A DNA stretch of 64,000 nucleotides from Sphingomonas cremea (GTDB lineage Bacteria; Pseudomonadota; Alphaproteobacteria; Sphingomonadales; Sphingomonadaceae). Position 1 is the first letter of the stretch. Each line of letters begins with the position of its first letter. The notes beneath the pieces were generated by a model, which was not told the DNA's origin, made no database searches, and saw only the letters and a program-made list of their open reading frames with translations. Of the stretch, positions 8,667 through 16,709 are shown piece by piece. The stretch is taken from positions 372,501-436,500 of the forward strand of contig NZ_JAKFGM010000002.1 of NCBI RefSeq assembly GCF_021502585.1, read 5' to 3'. A program made the position numbers and the translations under genes.

Positions 8667-9539
8667 TCAGCCCAGGTCGGCGGCGCTATGTCGCTCCGGC
8701 ACAAAACTCGGATCGTTGCTTGGCTTACGGTTGACCCGCCGTCCGCGCTGGACCGCAGGCCGCGCCGCAACCTCGTCAACCCACCGGTTGAAATGGCGAT
8801 AATCCTTCAGGGACAGGAAGCTCGCGGCATCGCCATAGGCCTGGCCCAATGCAATACCGCCGTACCAGGGCCAGATAGCCATGTCAGCGATGCTATACTC
8901 GTCGCCGGCGGCAAACCGATGCTCGGCGAAATGCCGATCGAGGACATCATATTGCCGCTTGGCCTCCATCGCATATCGGTCGATCGCATATTGGATCTTG
9001 ACCGGTGCGTAGGCGTAGAAGTGGCCGAAGCCACCGCCGAGGAAGGGCGCCGACCCCATCTGCCAGAACAACCAGCTCAATGCTTCTGTCCGCTTGGCCG
9101 GGTCCTTGGGCAGGAAGGCGCCGAACTTCTCCGCCAGATAGAGGAGGATCGATCCGCTCTCGAACACGCGTTGCGGCTGGTTGGGATTCGATTGATCGAG
9201 AAGCGCCGGGATCTTCGAATTGGGGTTTAGCTCGACGAAGCCCGACCCAAACTGCTCGCCTTCGCCAATATCGATGTACCAGGCATCATACTCGGCACCC
9301 GCATGACCTGCCGCGAGCAGCTCCTCGAGCATGATGGTTACTTTCTGCCCATTGGGCGTGCCGAGCGAATATAGCTGCAGCGGCTGGTCGCCGAGCGGCA
9401 GCGCCTTGTCGTGGGTTTGACCGGCGATAGGCCGGTTGATGCTGGCGAACTGGCCGCCGCTCGGTTGGTCCCAGCTCCACACTCTGGGCGGAACATATTC
9501 GGCAGGGAGAGAGGGGATTTTGTCAGGGGCGTCGGCCAT
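8667..9539 (-). CDS. yghU: YghU-like glutathione S-transferase / disulfide-bond oxidoreductase
   Basis: A 290-residue cytoplasmic protein of the YghU/YfcG GST group, which uses glutathione disulfide and reduces small disulfides. It has the long N-terminal extension typical of YghU (YVPPRVWSWDQPSGG), then a thioredoxin-like half with LYSLGTPNGQKVTIMLEE and NPNSKIPAL, then FESGSILLYLAEKFG. The helical C-terminal half includes YSIADMAIWPW. The start MADAPDKIPS is preceded by GAAGGAG. The gene is convergent with the PepSY gene and separated from it by 27 bases. Confidence 0.9.
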   Translation of the reverse strand: MADAPDKIPSLPAEYVPPRVWSWDQPSGGQFASINRPIAGQTHDKALPLGDQPLQLYSLGTPNGQKVTIMLEELLAAGHAGAEYDAWYIDIGEGEQFGSGFVELNPNSKIPALLDQSNPNQPQRVFESGSILLYLAEKFGAFLPKDPAKRTEALSWLFWQMGSAPFLGGGFGHFYAYAPVKIQYAIDRYAMEAKRQYDVLDRHFAEHRFAAGDEYSIADMAIWPWYGGIALGQAYGDAASFLSLKDYRHFNRWVDEVAARPAVQRGRRVNRKPSNDPSFVPERHSAADLG

Positions 9540-9603
9540 CTTTACTCCTTCGCGTCGCGGGCTTGCCGGAAATGGGTATGCGAATTGCAACTGACAAGTA
9601 GCC

Positions 9604-9972
9604 TCAAGCGAGGCGCGACAACATCAGCCCAAGTGCTGCCCCGATCAAAGACAGGATGACGCTTCCCAGCACATAGAATCCCGCCTGCATCGGCTCGCCC
9701 CGTTCCCATAAGGTCAAGGCATCTAGGCTGAAGGCGGAAAAAGTGGTGAACCCGCCGAGGAAGCCAGTGATTAGGAACAGCCGCGCATAATGACCTGTTT
9801 CGAACGCCGAAAATAATCCGGCCAGCAACCCGATTGCGACACTTCCCGAGACGTTGACTGCCAGGGTCCACCAGGGAAAGCCGGGCCCCAACAGCGTTAG
9901 CCCCGCCCGCCCGGTCGCATGTCGCGCCAAAGCTCCCAACCCGCCGCCCAGGAAGACGAGCAACCAGTGCAT
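9604..9972 (-). CDS. crcB: Fluoride exporter CrcB (Fluc)
   Basis: A 122-residue, four-helix membrane protein. Fluc proteins form antiparallel dimers that let fluoride out of the cell. Diagnostic features are LGGGLGALAR near the start, the NVSGS motif and GFLGGFTTFSAFSLD with the phenylalanine/threonine residues that line the pore. The start ATG shares its first base with the TGA of the upstream DUF808 gene (TGATG), implying translational coupling. I saw no fluoride riboswitch before the pair. Confidence 0.92.
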   Translation of the reverse strand: MHWLLVFLGGGLGALARHATGRAGLTLLGPGFPWWTLAVNVSGSVAIGLLAGLFSAFETGHYARLFLITGFLGGFTTFSAFSLDALTLWERGEPMQAGFYVLGSVILSLIGAALGLMLSRLA

Positions 9973-10925
9973 CAGGCGTCGACCACAAATTGTTCTGGAT
10001 GCTTGGTGAGCTGGCGAACGATGATGGCTATGATCCCGCCAACGATCACGCCGATGATCGATGCGGCGATCGCATCCGATAACCACTTCACGATCGCATG
10101 GAGCGGACCGAACCAAGAGGCGATCGCGTGCCCCGCATCATGCACGACGTGCGGCAATTGCTCGAAGCCCAGCTCCTCGATGCCGTGCAATAGGATGCCG
10201 CCGCCAACCCACAGCATGGCCGCCGTACCGATGCCGGACAGCGATGTGAGCAGCTTGGGCACGATATGGACCAGGCCCCGTCCCACCGCCTTGCTGGTAC
10301 GGCTGGCTCGCTCGGCGAGATGGAGGCCGATATCGTCCAGCTTCACGATCAGCCCGACGACGCCATAGACCGCAACCGTGATCACCAGGCCAACCAATGC
10401 CAGCGCGGCGGCCTGCTCCGCGATCCCAAGATCGCTGAGCTCGTTCAGGGCAATCGCCATGATTTCGGCGGACAGGATGAAATCGGTTCGGATTGCACCA
10501 GCGACCTGCCGGTCCTCCAATTCCTTGGCGGAATCCGCCTGCAGCAGCTCGGTTTCATGATGATGATCGTGGAGTATGGCCTCGACGATCTTCTCGGTTG
10601 CTTCGAAGGCAAGGTACGCACCGCCGATCATCAGCAATGGCGTAATCAGGACCGGGGCGAATGCCGACAGGGCGACCGCCCCTGGCAACAGGAACAGCAG
10701 CTTGTTCTTGAGGCTGCCGAGCGCGATCTTCCAGATGATCGGCAGCTCGCGGTCCGGCGTCAGGCCGGTGACGTAGCGCGGCGTCACCGCAGTATCATCG
10801 ATGACAACGCCAGCAGCCTTGGTCCCGGCCTTGGCGGTTGCGCCGGCAACGTCGTCGAGGCTGGCAGACGCCAGCTTGGCGATCATCGACACATCGTCGA
10901 GCAGCGCGATCAGTCCGGATGGCAT
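9972..10925 (-). CDS. DUF808 (YedI-like) membrane protein
   Basis: A 317-residue inner-membrane protein. The N-terminus MPSGLIALLDDVSMIAKLASASLDDVA is typical of DUF808/YedI. It continues with hydrophobic segments around residues 80-100, 160-185, 218-238 and 280-305, and a histidine cluster (HDHHHETE) near residue 120. The transported substrate, if any, is unknown. The start is set by family similarity. It is coupled to crcB by a 1-base stop/start overlap, so the two are made together. Confidence 0.85.
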   Translation of the reverse strand: MPSGLIALLDDVSMIAKLASASLDDVAGATAKAGTKAAGVVIDDTAVTPRYVTGLTPDRELPIIWKIALGSLKNKLLFLLPGAVALSAFAPVLITPLLMIGGAYLAFEATEKIVEAILHDHHHETELLQADSAKELEDRQVAGAIRTDFILSAEIMAIALNELSDLGIAEQAAALALVGLVITVAVYGVVGLIVKLDDIGLHLAERASRTSKAVGRGLVHIVPKLLTSLSGIGTAAMLWVGGGILLHGIEELGFEQLPHVVHDAGHAIASWFGPLHAIVKWLSDAIAASIIGVIVGGIIAIIVRQLTKHPEQFVVDA

Positions 10926-11072
10926 GGATTTCCCCGTAGTTGGTGCGCATGAGTTAGCGGCAGATGCGGCCGCTTGCCAGCGTTCGTCTGGCAGAACTGA
11001 ACGTTCGCCGGACATTCGCTTTACAAAATTCAACCGGCGAACCTCCTGTCCCGGACCATCGGGAGCGCTCGT

Positions 11073-11504
11073 ATGAAATTGCCGTTGCTTGCCATGCTGA
11101 TACTGGACGCTCTGCCATTGGCGGCTGCGCCAGCCAAAGACATATCGATCGTTGCCGCCGCTGACGCGTTCGACCGGGCGCAACTTACCAAGGATGGCGC
11201 GGCAATCGGGCGGATTGTCCTCGACGACCTCGTCTTTATCGACAGTTCGGGCAAACGGCTCGGGAAGAAGGAATTCATCACCGGCTGGACTGCGCCGGGC
11301 GATCGCTTCGACCCGATTTCGCTGATCGATCGCACGGTCGTCCCGCTCGGACGCGACGCGGCGGTGGTAGGCGCGGAGGTCAACCTGTGCGGGACCTCGG
11401 ATGGCGTCCCCTTTTGCAGCCGAATCCGCTACGCCGACACGTTTGTGCGGATCGACGGGCGCTGGCGGGTGGCGCACATCCAGGTGACGCGCATCAAGGG
11501 CTAG
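11073..11504 (+). CDS. Exported SnoaL/DUF4440-like protein
   Basis: A 143-residue precursor with a signal peptide (MKLPLLAMLILDALPLAAAPA) followed by a single NTF2-like fold domain. The helix VAAADAFDRAQLTKDGAAIGR, the strand VLDDLVFIDSSGK and the final DGRWRVAHIQVTR are characteristic of the DUF4440/SnoaL-like group. Such proteins bind or transform small ligands; no specific substrate can be read here. It ends 4 bases inside the convergent HxlR gene. Confidence 0.7.
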   Translation: MKLPLLAMLILDALPLAAAPAKDISIVAAADAFDRAQLTKDGAAIGRIVLDDLVFIDSSGKRLGKKEFITGWTAPGDRFDPISLIDRTVVPLGRDAAVVGAEVNLCGTSDGVPFCSRIRYADTFVRIDGRWRVAHIQVTRIKG

Positions 11505-11866
11505 GCGGCGAGGTCCTTCGCTGGCTTAGGTTCGCCCAGGCGGCGCGACTGGAATGATAGCCCCCAGTCGCGCATCGTCAGCAGGATGGGCTCGAGCGAT
11601 CGGCCGAATTCGGTCAGCTCATATTCGACCCGGGGAGGAACCTCCGGGAAAACCGTGCGGCTGATGACGCCGTCCGCTTCCAGCTCGCGCAATTGCAGCG
11701 TTAGCATCCGTTGCGTCGTTCCGGGGACAAGTCGCGAAAGCTCACCAAAGCGGCGCTTTCCTTCCAGCAGATGGAACAGGATAACTGCCTTCCACAGCCC
11801 GCCGATAACTGACAGCGTCGCCTCGACCGAGCAGCCGGTTCGCCAGTCGTAACGCTTGGGACGCAT
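11501..11866 (-). CDS. HxlR-family transcriptional regulator
   Basis: A 121-residue winged-helix regulator of the HxlR (DUF24) family. CSVEATLSVIGGLWKAVILFHL, then RRFGELSRLVPGTTQRMLTLQLRELEADGVI and the wing PPRVEYELTEFGRSL are all signature stretches. The cysteine at residue 12 corresponds to the redox- or electrophile-sensing cysteine of many members. It is divergent from a quinone-oxidoreductase-like gene, a common arrangement in which the regulator senses reactive electrophiles and controls the neighbour. Confidence 0.9.
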   Translation of the reverse strand: MRPKRYDWRTGCSVEATLSVIGGLWKAVILFHLLEGKRRFGELSRLVPGTTQRMLTLQLRELEADGVISRTVFPEVPPRVEYELTEFGRSLEPILLTMRDWGLSFQSRRLGEPKPAKDLAA

Positions 11867-11902
11867 CCAATACTTCCTTTTATGATAGTATATGCTTTTA
11901 TT

Positions 11903-11929
11903 GTAACTTCTTGCGAATCAATAAGTAAC
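11903..11929. promoter_or_regulatory. Possible HxlR operator (imperfect dyad)
   Basis: In the AT-rich gap between the divergent HxlR and oxidoreductase genes, GTAACTT (11903-11909) and AAGTAAC (11923-11929) form a 6-of-7 inverted repeat with a 13-base spacer. A shorter ATACT...AGTAT dyad lies just before it. Position and symmetry suggest an operator; there is no direct evidence. Confidence 0.35.
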
Positions 11930-11967
11930 AGTAGAAATGGCCCGTTGTCCATCACTAGGAGACGACG

Positions 11968-12963
11968 ATGAAGGCCATGATTTTGTCCGCTTATGGCGGC
12001 GGTCCCGACAGTTTCGAGCCGGCCGAACTGGCCGACCCCGTTCCGCTTGCAGGTCAAGTGCTGGTGCGGGTTACCGCCGCCAGCGTGAACCCGGTCGACA
12101 CCAAAATCCGGCGGATCGGCCATGCGTCTTCGCCGGAACTTCCCGCCCTGCTCGGCTGCGACATGGCCGGCGAAGTAGTGGCGGTGGGCGCGGATGTTTC
12201 CGGCTTCGACGTGGGCGATCGAGTCTATGGCTGCGTCGGCGGGGTCCGTGGCTCGCCCGGCACTTATGCCCAACTGGTGTTGGCCGATGCGCGATTGCTC
12301 GCCAAGGCGCCGGAAGGTCTGCTGCTTCGGGAAACAGCGGCGCTTCCGCTGGTCACAATCACCGCCTGGGAAGCGCTCGACCGGCTTGGGGTCGGGGAAG
12401 GCACCCATTTGCTGGTTCATGGCGGCGCCGGCGGCGTTGGCCACATTGCGATCCAGCTTGCCAAGGCGCGGGGCGCTCGGGTTGCGACGACCATTTCTTC
12501 GCCCGAAAAGGCAGCGATCGCGCAAGGCTTCGGTGCCGATGAGATCATCGACTACCGATCGGAAGCGGTCGAGGCCTACGTTGATCGGTTGACCGGCGGG
12601 CGCGGCTTCGACGCGGTGTTTGATTCGACCGGGGGCAGCGATCTTGCCACCTCCTTTGCAGCCGCCCGGCTCAATGGACAGGTCGCGGTCATCGTCGCCA
12701 GCTATTCCGCCGACCTCACTCCGATGCACGTCAAGGGACTGTCGCTCCACGCCGTGTTCATGCTGATCCCGCTGCTCTACGGTATCGGGCGGGAGGAGCA
12801 TGGCCGTATCCTGGCGAAAGCCGCGAAGCTGGTCGATGAAGGCCGGCTTAGGCCCCTGATCGACGCCGAGCGATTTACCCTGGAAGAGGTCGGCAAGGCG
12901 CACGCAAAGCTCGAATCCGGCCAGGCGCTGGGCAAGCTGGTAATCGACGTCGCGGCCGATTGA
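11968..12963 (+). CDS. NADP-dependent quinone oxidoreductase-like MDR protein
   Basis: A 331-residue medium-chain dehydrogenase/reductase of the quinone-oxidoreductase branch. The GroES-like N-terminal half contains VRVTAASVNPVDTKIR and GCDMAGEVVAVG. The Rossmann half has the nucleotide motif VHGGAGGVGHIAIQLAKARGA at about residues 150-170. The cysteine/histidine ligands of zinc alcohol dehydrogenases are not conserved, so it is probably zinc-free. AGGAG precedes the start. It is divergent from HxlR, its likely regulator; the substrate is probably a quinone or reactive carbonyl. Confidence 0.85.
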   Translation: MKAMILSAYGGGPDSFEPAELADPVPLAGQVLVRVTAASVNPVDTKIRRIGHASSPELPALLGCDMAGEVVAVGADVSGFDVGDRVYGCVGGVRGSPGTYAQLVLADARLLAKAPEGLLLRETAALPLVTITAWEALDRLGVGEGTHLLVHGGAGGVGHIAIQLAKARGARVATTISSPEKAAIAQGFGADEIIDYRSEAVEAYVDRLTGGRGFDAVFDSTGGSDLATSFAAARLNGQVAVIVASYSADLTPMHVKGLSLHAVFMLIPLLYGIGREEHGRILAKAAKLVDEGRLRPLIDAERFTLEEVGKAHAKLESGQALGKLVIDVAAD

Positions 12964-13011
12964 TCGCGCAGCCCTTGCGCGCGCGTCGCCTTTCGCGCAA
13001 CTGGCCGAGCC

Positions 13012-14274
13012 ATGCTTGCAATGGATTTCATCAAGGCCAACCGCGAAACGGTCGAGCGCGCGATCCGCGACAAGGGCGTCGACCTCGACGTCGATACACT
13101 GCTGGCGCTGGAGGGTGACGCTCGGTCGCTCAAGACTGAGATCGACAATCTTCGCGCCAGCCGCAACGCGATCAGTGCCCGCTTCAAGGACGCCGCGCCC
13201 GAGGAAAAGGCGGCGCTCGGCGCAGAGGCCAAGGCGGCCGGCGCCCGCGCGTCTGAACTCGAAGTCGAGCTCGGTGAAAAAGACGCGGCGCTGAAGGCGA
13301 TGATGCTGAGGCTGCCCGGCATCCCCTGGGAAGGCGCGCCGGTCGGCCCCGATGAAAGCTTCAACACCGTCGTCCGCCAGGAAGGCGCAGTCCCGGCCTT
13401 CACCTTCCAGCCGCTCGACCATGTCGCGCTGATCGAACGCAACGACTGGGCGGAACTCAGCCGCATCGTCCAGGTCTCGGGCAGTCGCACCTATTGCCTG
13501 AAGGGCCGTCTCGCCCTGCTCGAGGCCAAGCTGATGGGCTGGGCGCTCGAGCAGATCGCGGAGGCCGGCTTCACCCCGATCACCGTCCCGGCCATCGCCC
13601 GCGGACAGGCCTTTCTCAGCCAGGGCCAATTCCCCGGCCATAAGGAAGAAACCTACGAGCTTCCCAACGACGACCTGTGGCTGGCCGGAACCGCCGAGGT
13701 CGCGCTGACCTCGCTCCATTCGGGTGAGATCGTCGAGCACGACCGGCTGCCGATCCTCTACGCCGGCTACTCCCCCTGCTTCCGCCGCGAAGCGGGAAGC
13801 GCCGGCAAGGACGTCCGCGGATTGTTGCGGGTCCACCAATTCCTCAAAGTGGAACAGTATGTCATCTGCGAGGCGGATGAGGGGGTTAGTGCGGAGTGGC
13901 ACGCCAGGCTGCTGGGCCTGGCCGAGCAGCTGCTGGCCGCGCTTGAAATCCCCTACCAGGTGATCGAGACTTCGACCGGCGACATGGGCCTTGGCAAATA
14001 TCGGATGAACGACATCGAAAGCTGGGTGCCGAGCCTCGGCAAGTATCGCGAGACTCACAGCTGTTCGACCCTGCACGACTGGCAGGCCCGCCGCGCCAAC
14101 CTCCGCTACCGCGACAAGGAGGGGCAGGTCCGCTTCGCCCACACGCTCAACAACACGGCACTGGCCTCCCCGCGTATCCTGGTCCCGCTGCTGGAGAATC
14201 ACCAGACCGCCGATGGCCGCGTCCGCCTGCCCGAGGCGATTCGCCCGCTGATGGGCGGTGATGAATATCTCTGA
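13012..14274 (+). CDS. serS: Seryl-tRNA synthetase SerS
   Basis: Class II aminoacyl-tRNA synthetase charging tRNA-Ser (and tRNA-Sec where present). The N-terminal coiled-coil arm that binds tRNA spans about residues 5-100 (TEIDNLRASRNAISARF). The catalytic core has motif 2 (FRREAGSAGKDVRGLLRVHQF, around residue 260) and motif 3 (NNTALASPRILVPLLE, around residue 385). The length of 420 residues is normal. ATG at 13012 gives MLAMDFIKAN; the second ATG at 13021 is also possible. Its end overlaps the next gene. Confidence 0.96.
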   Translation: MLAMDFIKANRETVERAIRDKGVDLDVDTLLALEGDARSLKTEIDNLRASRNAISARFKDAAPEEKAALGAEAKAAGARASELEVELGEKDAALKAMMLRLPGIPWEGAPVGPDESFNTVVRQEGAVPAFTFQPLDHVALIERNDWAELSRIVQVSGSRTYCLKGRLALLEAKLMGWALEQIAEAGFTPITVPAIARGQAFLSQGQFPGHKEETYELPNDDLWLAGTAEVALTSLHSGEIVEHDRLPILYAGYSPCFRREAGSAGKDVRGLLRVHQFLKVEQYVICEADEGVSAEWHARLLGLAEQLLAALEIPYQVIETSTGDMGLGKYRMNDIESWVPSLGKYRETHSCSTLHDWQARRANLRYRDKEGQVRFAHTLNNTALASPRILVPLLENHQTADGRVRLPEAIRPLMGGDEYL

Positions 14275-14968
14275 CGGAGATCCGAGGGACGAGCTCCCGC
14301 CGCCGTCGTGGCGGCGGCTGCACGAGGCGGCGTGGCTGGGCAGCCGCATCTTCAGGAGCTTCGGCCACTTGAACCCGCGCGGCCCCGAGGGCGGCCCGCC
14401 GGCGCTGGTCATCCCCGGCTTTATCGCCGACGACCGCACGACGATGGAGCTCCGCAGGGCGCTGGCGGAGGCAGGCTTCCGCACCCACGGCTGGGACCGC
14501 GGCTGGAACCTCGGCGCCCGCCACGACACGATCGAGCAGCTGAAGCACCGCCTGGACCAGGTTTCGACCGAAGAGCCGGTGCTGGTCGTCGGCTGGAGCC
14601 TCGGCGGAGTGTTCGCGCGCGAACTCGCCCGCGCCCACCCGGAGCGAGTCCGGGCGGTGGTCACCCTGGGCAGCCCATTCAGCGGCGACCCGCACCAGAA
14701 TAATGTCTGGCGGCTCTACGAATGGATCGCGGGGCACAAGGTCGACGAACCCCCGATCGCCCGAGTCACCGACAAGCCCCCGGTCCCGACCCTGGCGATG
14801 TGGTCGCGCTACGACGGCATCATCGCCGTCCGCGCCGCCCGCGGCCTGGCCCATGAAAGCGATCATTCGGTGGAGCTGGATTGCACCCACATGGCGTTCG
14901 GTGTTTCGCGGCGGACGACGCGGCTTGTAGTGCAAGAAATCGACAGCTTCCTGAAATCGTTCACCTAA
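14261..14968 (+). CDS. Alpha/beta-hydrolase fold protein (copy 1 of tandem pair)
   Basis: A 235-residue probable serine hydrolase. The nucleophile elbow GWSLGG and the oxyanion-side VIPGFIADDRTTMELRRAL are clear. An acid candidate lies in AMWSRYDGI, and a histidine in CTHMAFG near residue 205 fits the catalytic triad. There is no signal peptide. It overlaps the end of serS (start ATG at 14261, or GTG at 14258), so it is probably translated from the serS message. The following gene is a clear paralogue. Substrate unknown. Confidence 0.8.
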   Translation: MNISDGDPRDELPPPSWRRLHEAAWLGSRIFRSFGHLNPRGPEGGPPALVIPGFIADDRTTMELRRALAEAGFRTHGWDRGWNLGARHDTIEQLKHRLDQVSTEEPVLVVGWSLGGVFARELARAHPERVRAVVTLGSPFSGDPHQNNVWRLYEWIAGHKVDEPPIARVTDKPPVPTLAMWSRYDGIIAVRAARGLAHESDHSVELDCTHMAFGVSRRTTRLVVQEIDSFLKSFT

Positions 14969-15017
14969 TCGGCCCGGATTCTTGTTTCGCTAACGTATTC
15001 ACCCCATTGTTAACCTT

Positions 15018-15788
15018 ATGAAGTGGGACCGCTACCCGCTCGCGCCCGTCAGTGGCCGCGGAAGCCCCGACGATGTTGCTCCGTCGGACTGGGGCCGTTG
15101 GCGTGAGGTCGCCTGGCATATCCCGCGCCTTTTGAGCGGCCTTGGACCCCTGGGTCCCCGCGGCCCGGAGGACGGACCGCCCGCGCTGGTCTTCCCCGGA
15201 TTCCTTGCCACCGACCGCACCACGATGGAGCTTCGCCGCGCGCTGGCCCGGGCCGGCTGGCGCGCCCACCCCTGGCTGCTGGGGGTCAATGGCGGGGCCA
15301 AGGCCAATACGATGGAGCTGCTTGCCAGCCGCCTCGACGCCATCTGGGACGGCCGCCCGATCCTGCTGGTGGGATGGAGCCTGGGCGGAATGTTCGCCCG
15401 GGAACTGGCTGCCCGTGTCCCCGAAAAGGTCCGCGCGGTGGTCACGCTTGGATCGCCATTTTCCGGCAACCTGAAAACCAACACCAATGTCCGCGAATTT
15501 TACGAGCGGGTCGCCGGCCACGACGTCAACGTCCCCCCGTTCGAGCGGATCGGCGGCAAGCCCCCGGTGCCGACCCTGGCCCTATGGTCGCGCAAGGACG
15601 GCATCGTCGCCCCCGCCGCCGCCCGCGGCCTGGCGACCGAGGTCGACAAGGCGGTCGAGATCGACACGCATCATATGGGATTTGCCGTGTACCGGCCGGC
15701 ATTGAGCCGGGTCGTTCACGAGATTCGCGTTTTCCTGACGGAGATGGAAGGCGCGGAGCCGGTGATGGGGAAGAAGGCGGCGGCTTAG
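15018..15788 (+). CDS. Alpha/beta-hydrolase fold protein (copy 2 of tandem pair)
   Basis: A 256-residue paralogue of the preceding protein, sharing RGPE-GPPALV-PGF, the block DRTTMELRRALA, VGWSLGGMFARELA, VRAVVTLGSPFSG and KPPVPTLA-WSR-DGI. The triad candidates are the serine in GWSLGG, the aspartate in WSRKDGI and the histidine in THHMGF. It has extra residues at both ends, including a lysine-rich tail. It starts 49 bases after copy 1. Unknown substrate, probably cytoplasmic. Confidence 0.8.
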   Translation: MKWDRYPLAPVSGRGSPDDVAPSDWGRWREVAWHIPRLLSGLGPLGPRGPEDGPPALVFPGFLATDRTTMELRRALARAGWRAHPWLLGVNGGAKANTMELLASRLDAIWDGRPILLVGWSLGGMFARELAARVPEKVRAVVTLGSPFSGNLKTNTNVREFYERVAGHDVNVPPFERIGGKPPVPTLALWSRKDGIVAPAAARGLATEVDKAVEIDTHHMGFAVYRPALSRVVHEIRVFLTEMEGAEPVMGKKAAA

Positions 15789-16204
15789 GGCGCCGCGACT
15801 GCTCGATATTGGGCGTCCCGGCCTCCCCCCAACTGTTGATACCACCCGCCATCGCAGTAATAGTAAGTGGCGCCCCCATCGATCATCTTCATGCATCCGG
15901 CGGGGAGGGACGCGTAGGTGCTGCCGATGACATAGGGTTTCCGGGGCTCCGGCGGCGCGACGGCCACCGGCGGTTCGGCGGGCTTTTCGTCGCGCACGAC
16001 CTCCTTCTCGACGATGACGGGGACTTCCCGTTCGACGACGAAGATGCCGCTGTTTAGCCCGTGCATGTTGCCGCCGTGATGGCTCGGAAAATTGTTGCGC
16101 GGGCCGGTGCCCGCCGGGTGCCCCTGGGCATCGGTCTTGGATGCGGCGAGGATCAGCAGCGCGGACATGGCGGCGCTTATTCCTAGGAGGTGGGTGCCTT
16201 TCAT
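15785..16204 (-). CDS. Small exported protein of unknown function
   Basis: A 139-residue precursor. MKGTHLLGISAAMSALLILAASKTDAQ forms a signal peptide. The mature part has a histidine/glycine-rich stretch (PSHHGGNMHG), a charged valine-rich segment (VVEREVPVIVEKEVV), a proline-rich linker and a C-terminal region with two cysteines in CMKMIDGGATYYYCDGGWYQQ. An upstream in-frame start (at 16240) would add 12 residues. It overlaps the end of the convergent hydrolase gene by 4 bases. No family recognised. Confidence 0.6.
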   Translation of the reverse strand: MKGTHLLGISAAMSALLILAASKTDAQGHPAGTGPRNNFPSHHGGNMHGLNSGIFVVEREVPVIVEKEVVRDEKPAEPPVAVAPPEPRKPYVIGSTYASLPAGCMKMIDGGATYYYCDGGWYQQLGGGRDAQYRAVAAP

Positions 16205-16539
16205 TCGCTGCAGGATGAGCCGGTTCGACGGGTAAGCCAATCGGGGGATTTGCGTATGTGGGTGGGGGCGTCACGGGAGTGAATCCCGTGACGTCGATCG
16301 ACACGGCCTTGCCGGTCGTCGGCCGGCTCAAATCGACTCTTCGACACAAGCCGATGTGGCGCTTCGCGCCTATCGTCTTGTGCTCGGCGATTTGTGCTGT
16401 CCTACACGAACCTATTTGGTTATGCGAGTCGCATGACCATCCCCGTAATCTGCGACCGGCCGGCTTTCAGGGCTCATTGTCCACGACGAATAGGAGCTGA
16501 ATTCCAAGGCTAATGGCTCCACGCCGATGAACGAGTGGG
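16205..16539. other. Hairpin-rich intergenic region, no convincing gene
   Basis: No ORF here has a plausible start and composition. Three hairpins stand out. A perfect 10-bp stem with a 5-nt loop lies at 16269-16293 (CGTCACGGGA / TCCCGTGACG). A long stem at 16345-16382 pairs CACAAG-CGAT with ATCG-CTTGTG and is capped by GGCGC-TTC-GCGCC. A 6-bp stem with a single-base loop lies at 16422-16434 (ATGCGA / TCGCAT). None is followed by a T-run. It may be the remains of inserted DNA or an undescribed structured element. Confidence 0.5.
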
Positions 16540-16703
16540 CTAGCCTTCGTCACCCATTCGGAGTGCGGCTATGAAAGCATCCTGGGGTATCGAAACAGAT
16601 CCGTACTCCCGCTTCTTCGCCGCCCCGTTCTTCTGCTTTCGAGCAGCTTCCGCTTCTGGGTCGCGTCGCCGCCACAGCATTTCGCGGTCACGCCCTTCCG
16701 AGC
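16540..16703 (-). pseudogene. Decayed 3' end of a second lepA
   Basis: Read on the minus strand, this stretch aligns with the last 53 codons of the intact lepA that lies about 1 kb upstream. After correction it gives VTAKCCGGDATQKRKLLE, then [19 protein letters not shown] and [13 protein letters not shown] before a TAG. Two small shifts break the frame: about +2 bases just after the ATG and -1 in the GAGAAGCAG codons. The rest of lepA is absent. Many differences from the intact gene are silent, so this was once the tail of a functional, diverged lepA and not a fresh copy. It ends 7 bases from the stop of the channel-like gene. Confidence 0.85.
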
Positions 16704-16709
16704 ATCTCC

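Noticed and set aside
10926-11000. Possible fluoride riboswitch before the DUF808-crcB pair
   Set aside because: None of the conserved crcB-motif segments could be found.
10926-11072. GAAC/GTTC half-sites (CTGAACGTTC) that looked like a LexA box
   Set aside because: Spacing does not match the alphaproteobacterial GTTC-N7-GTTC pattern and neighbouring genes are not SOS genes.
16258-16500. An 80-residue reading frame on the plus strand in the hairpin-rich region
   Set aside because: No ribosome-binding site, arginine/proline-heavy composition of a chance frame, and it covers the hairpins.
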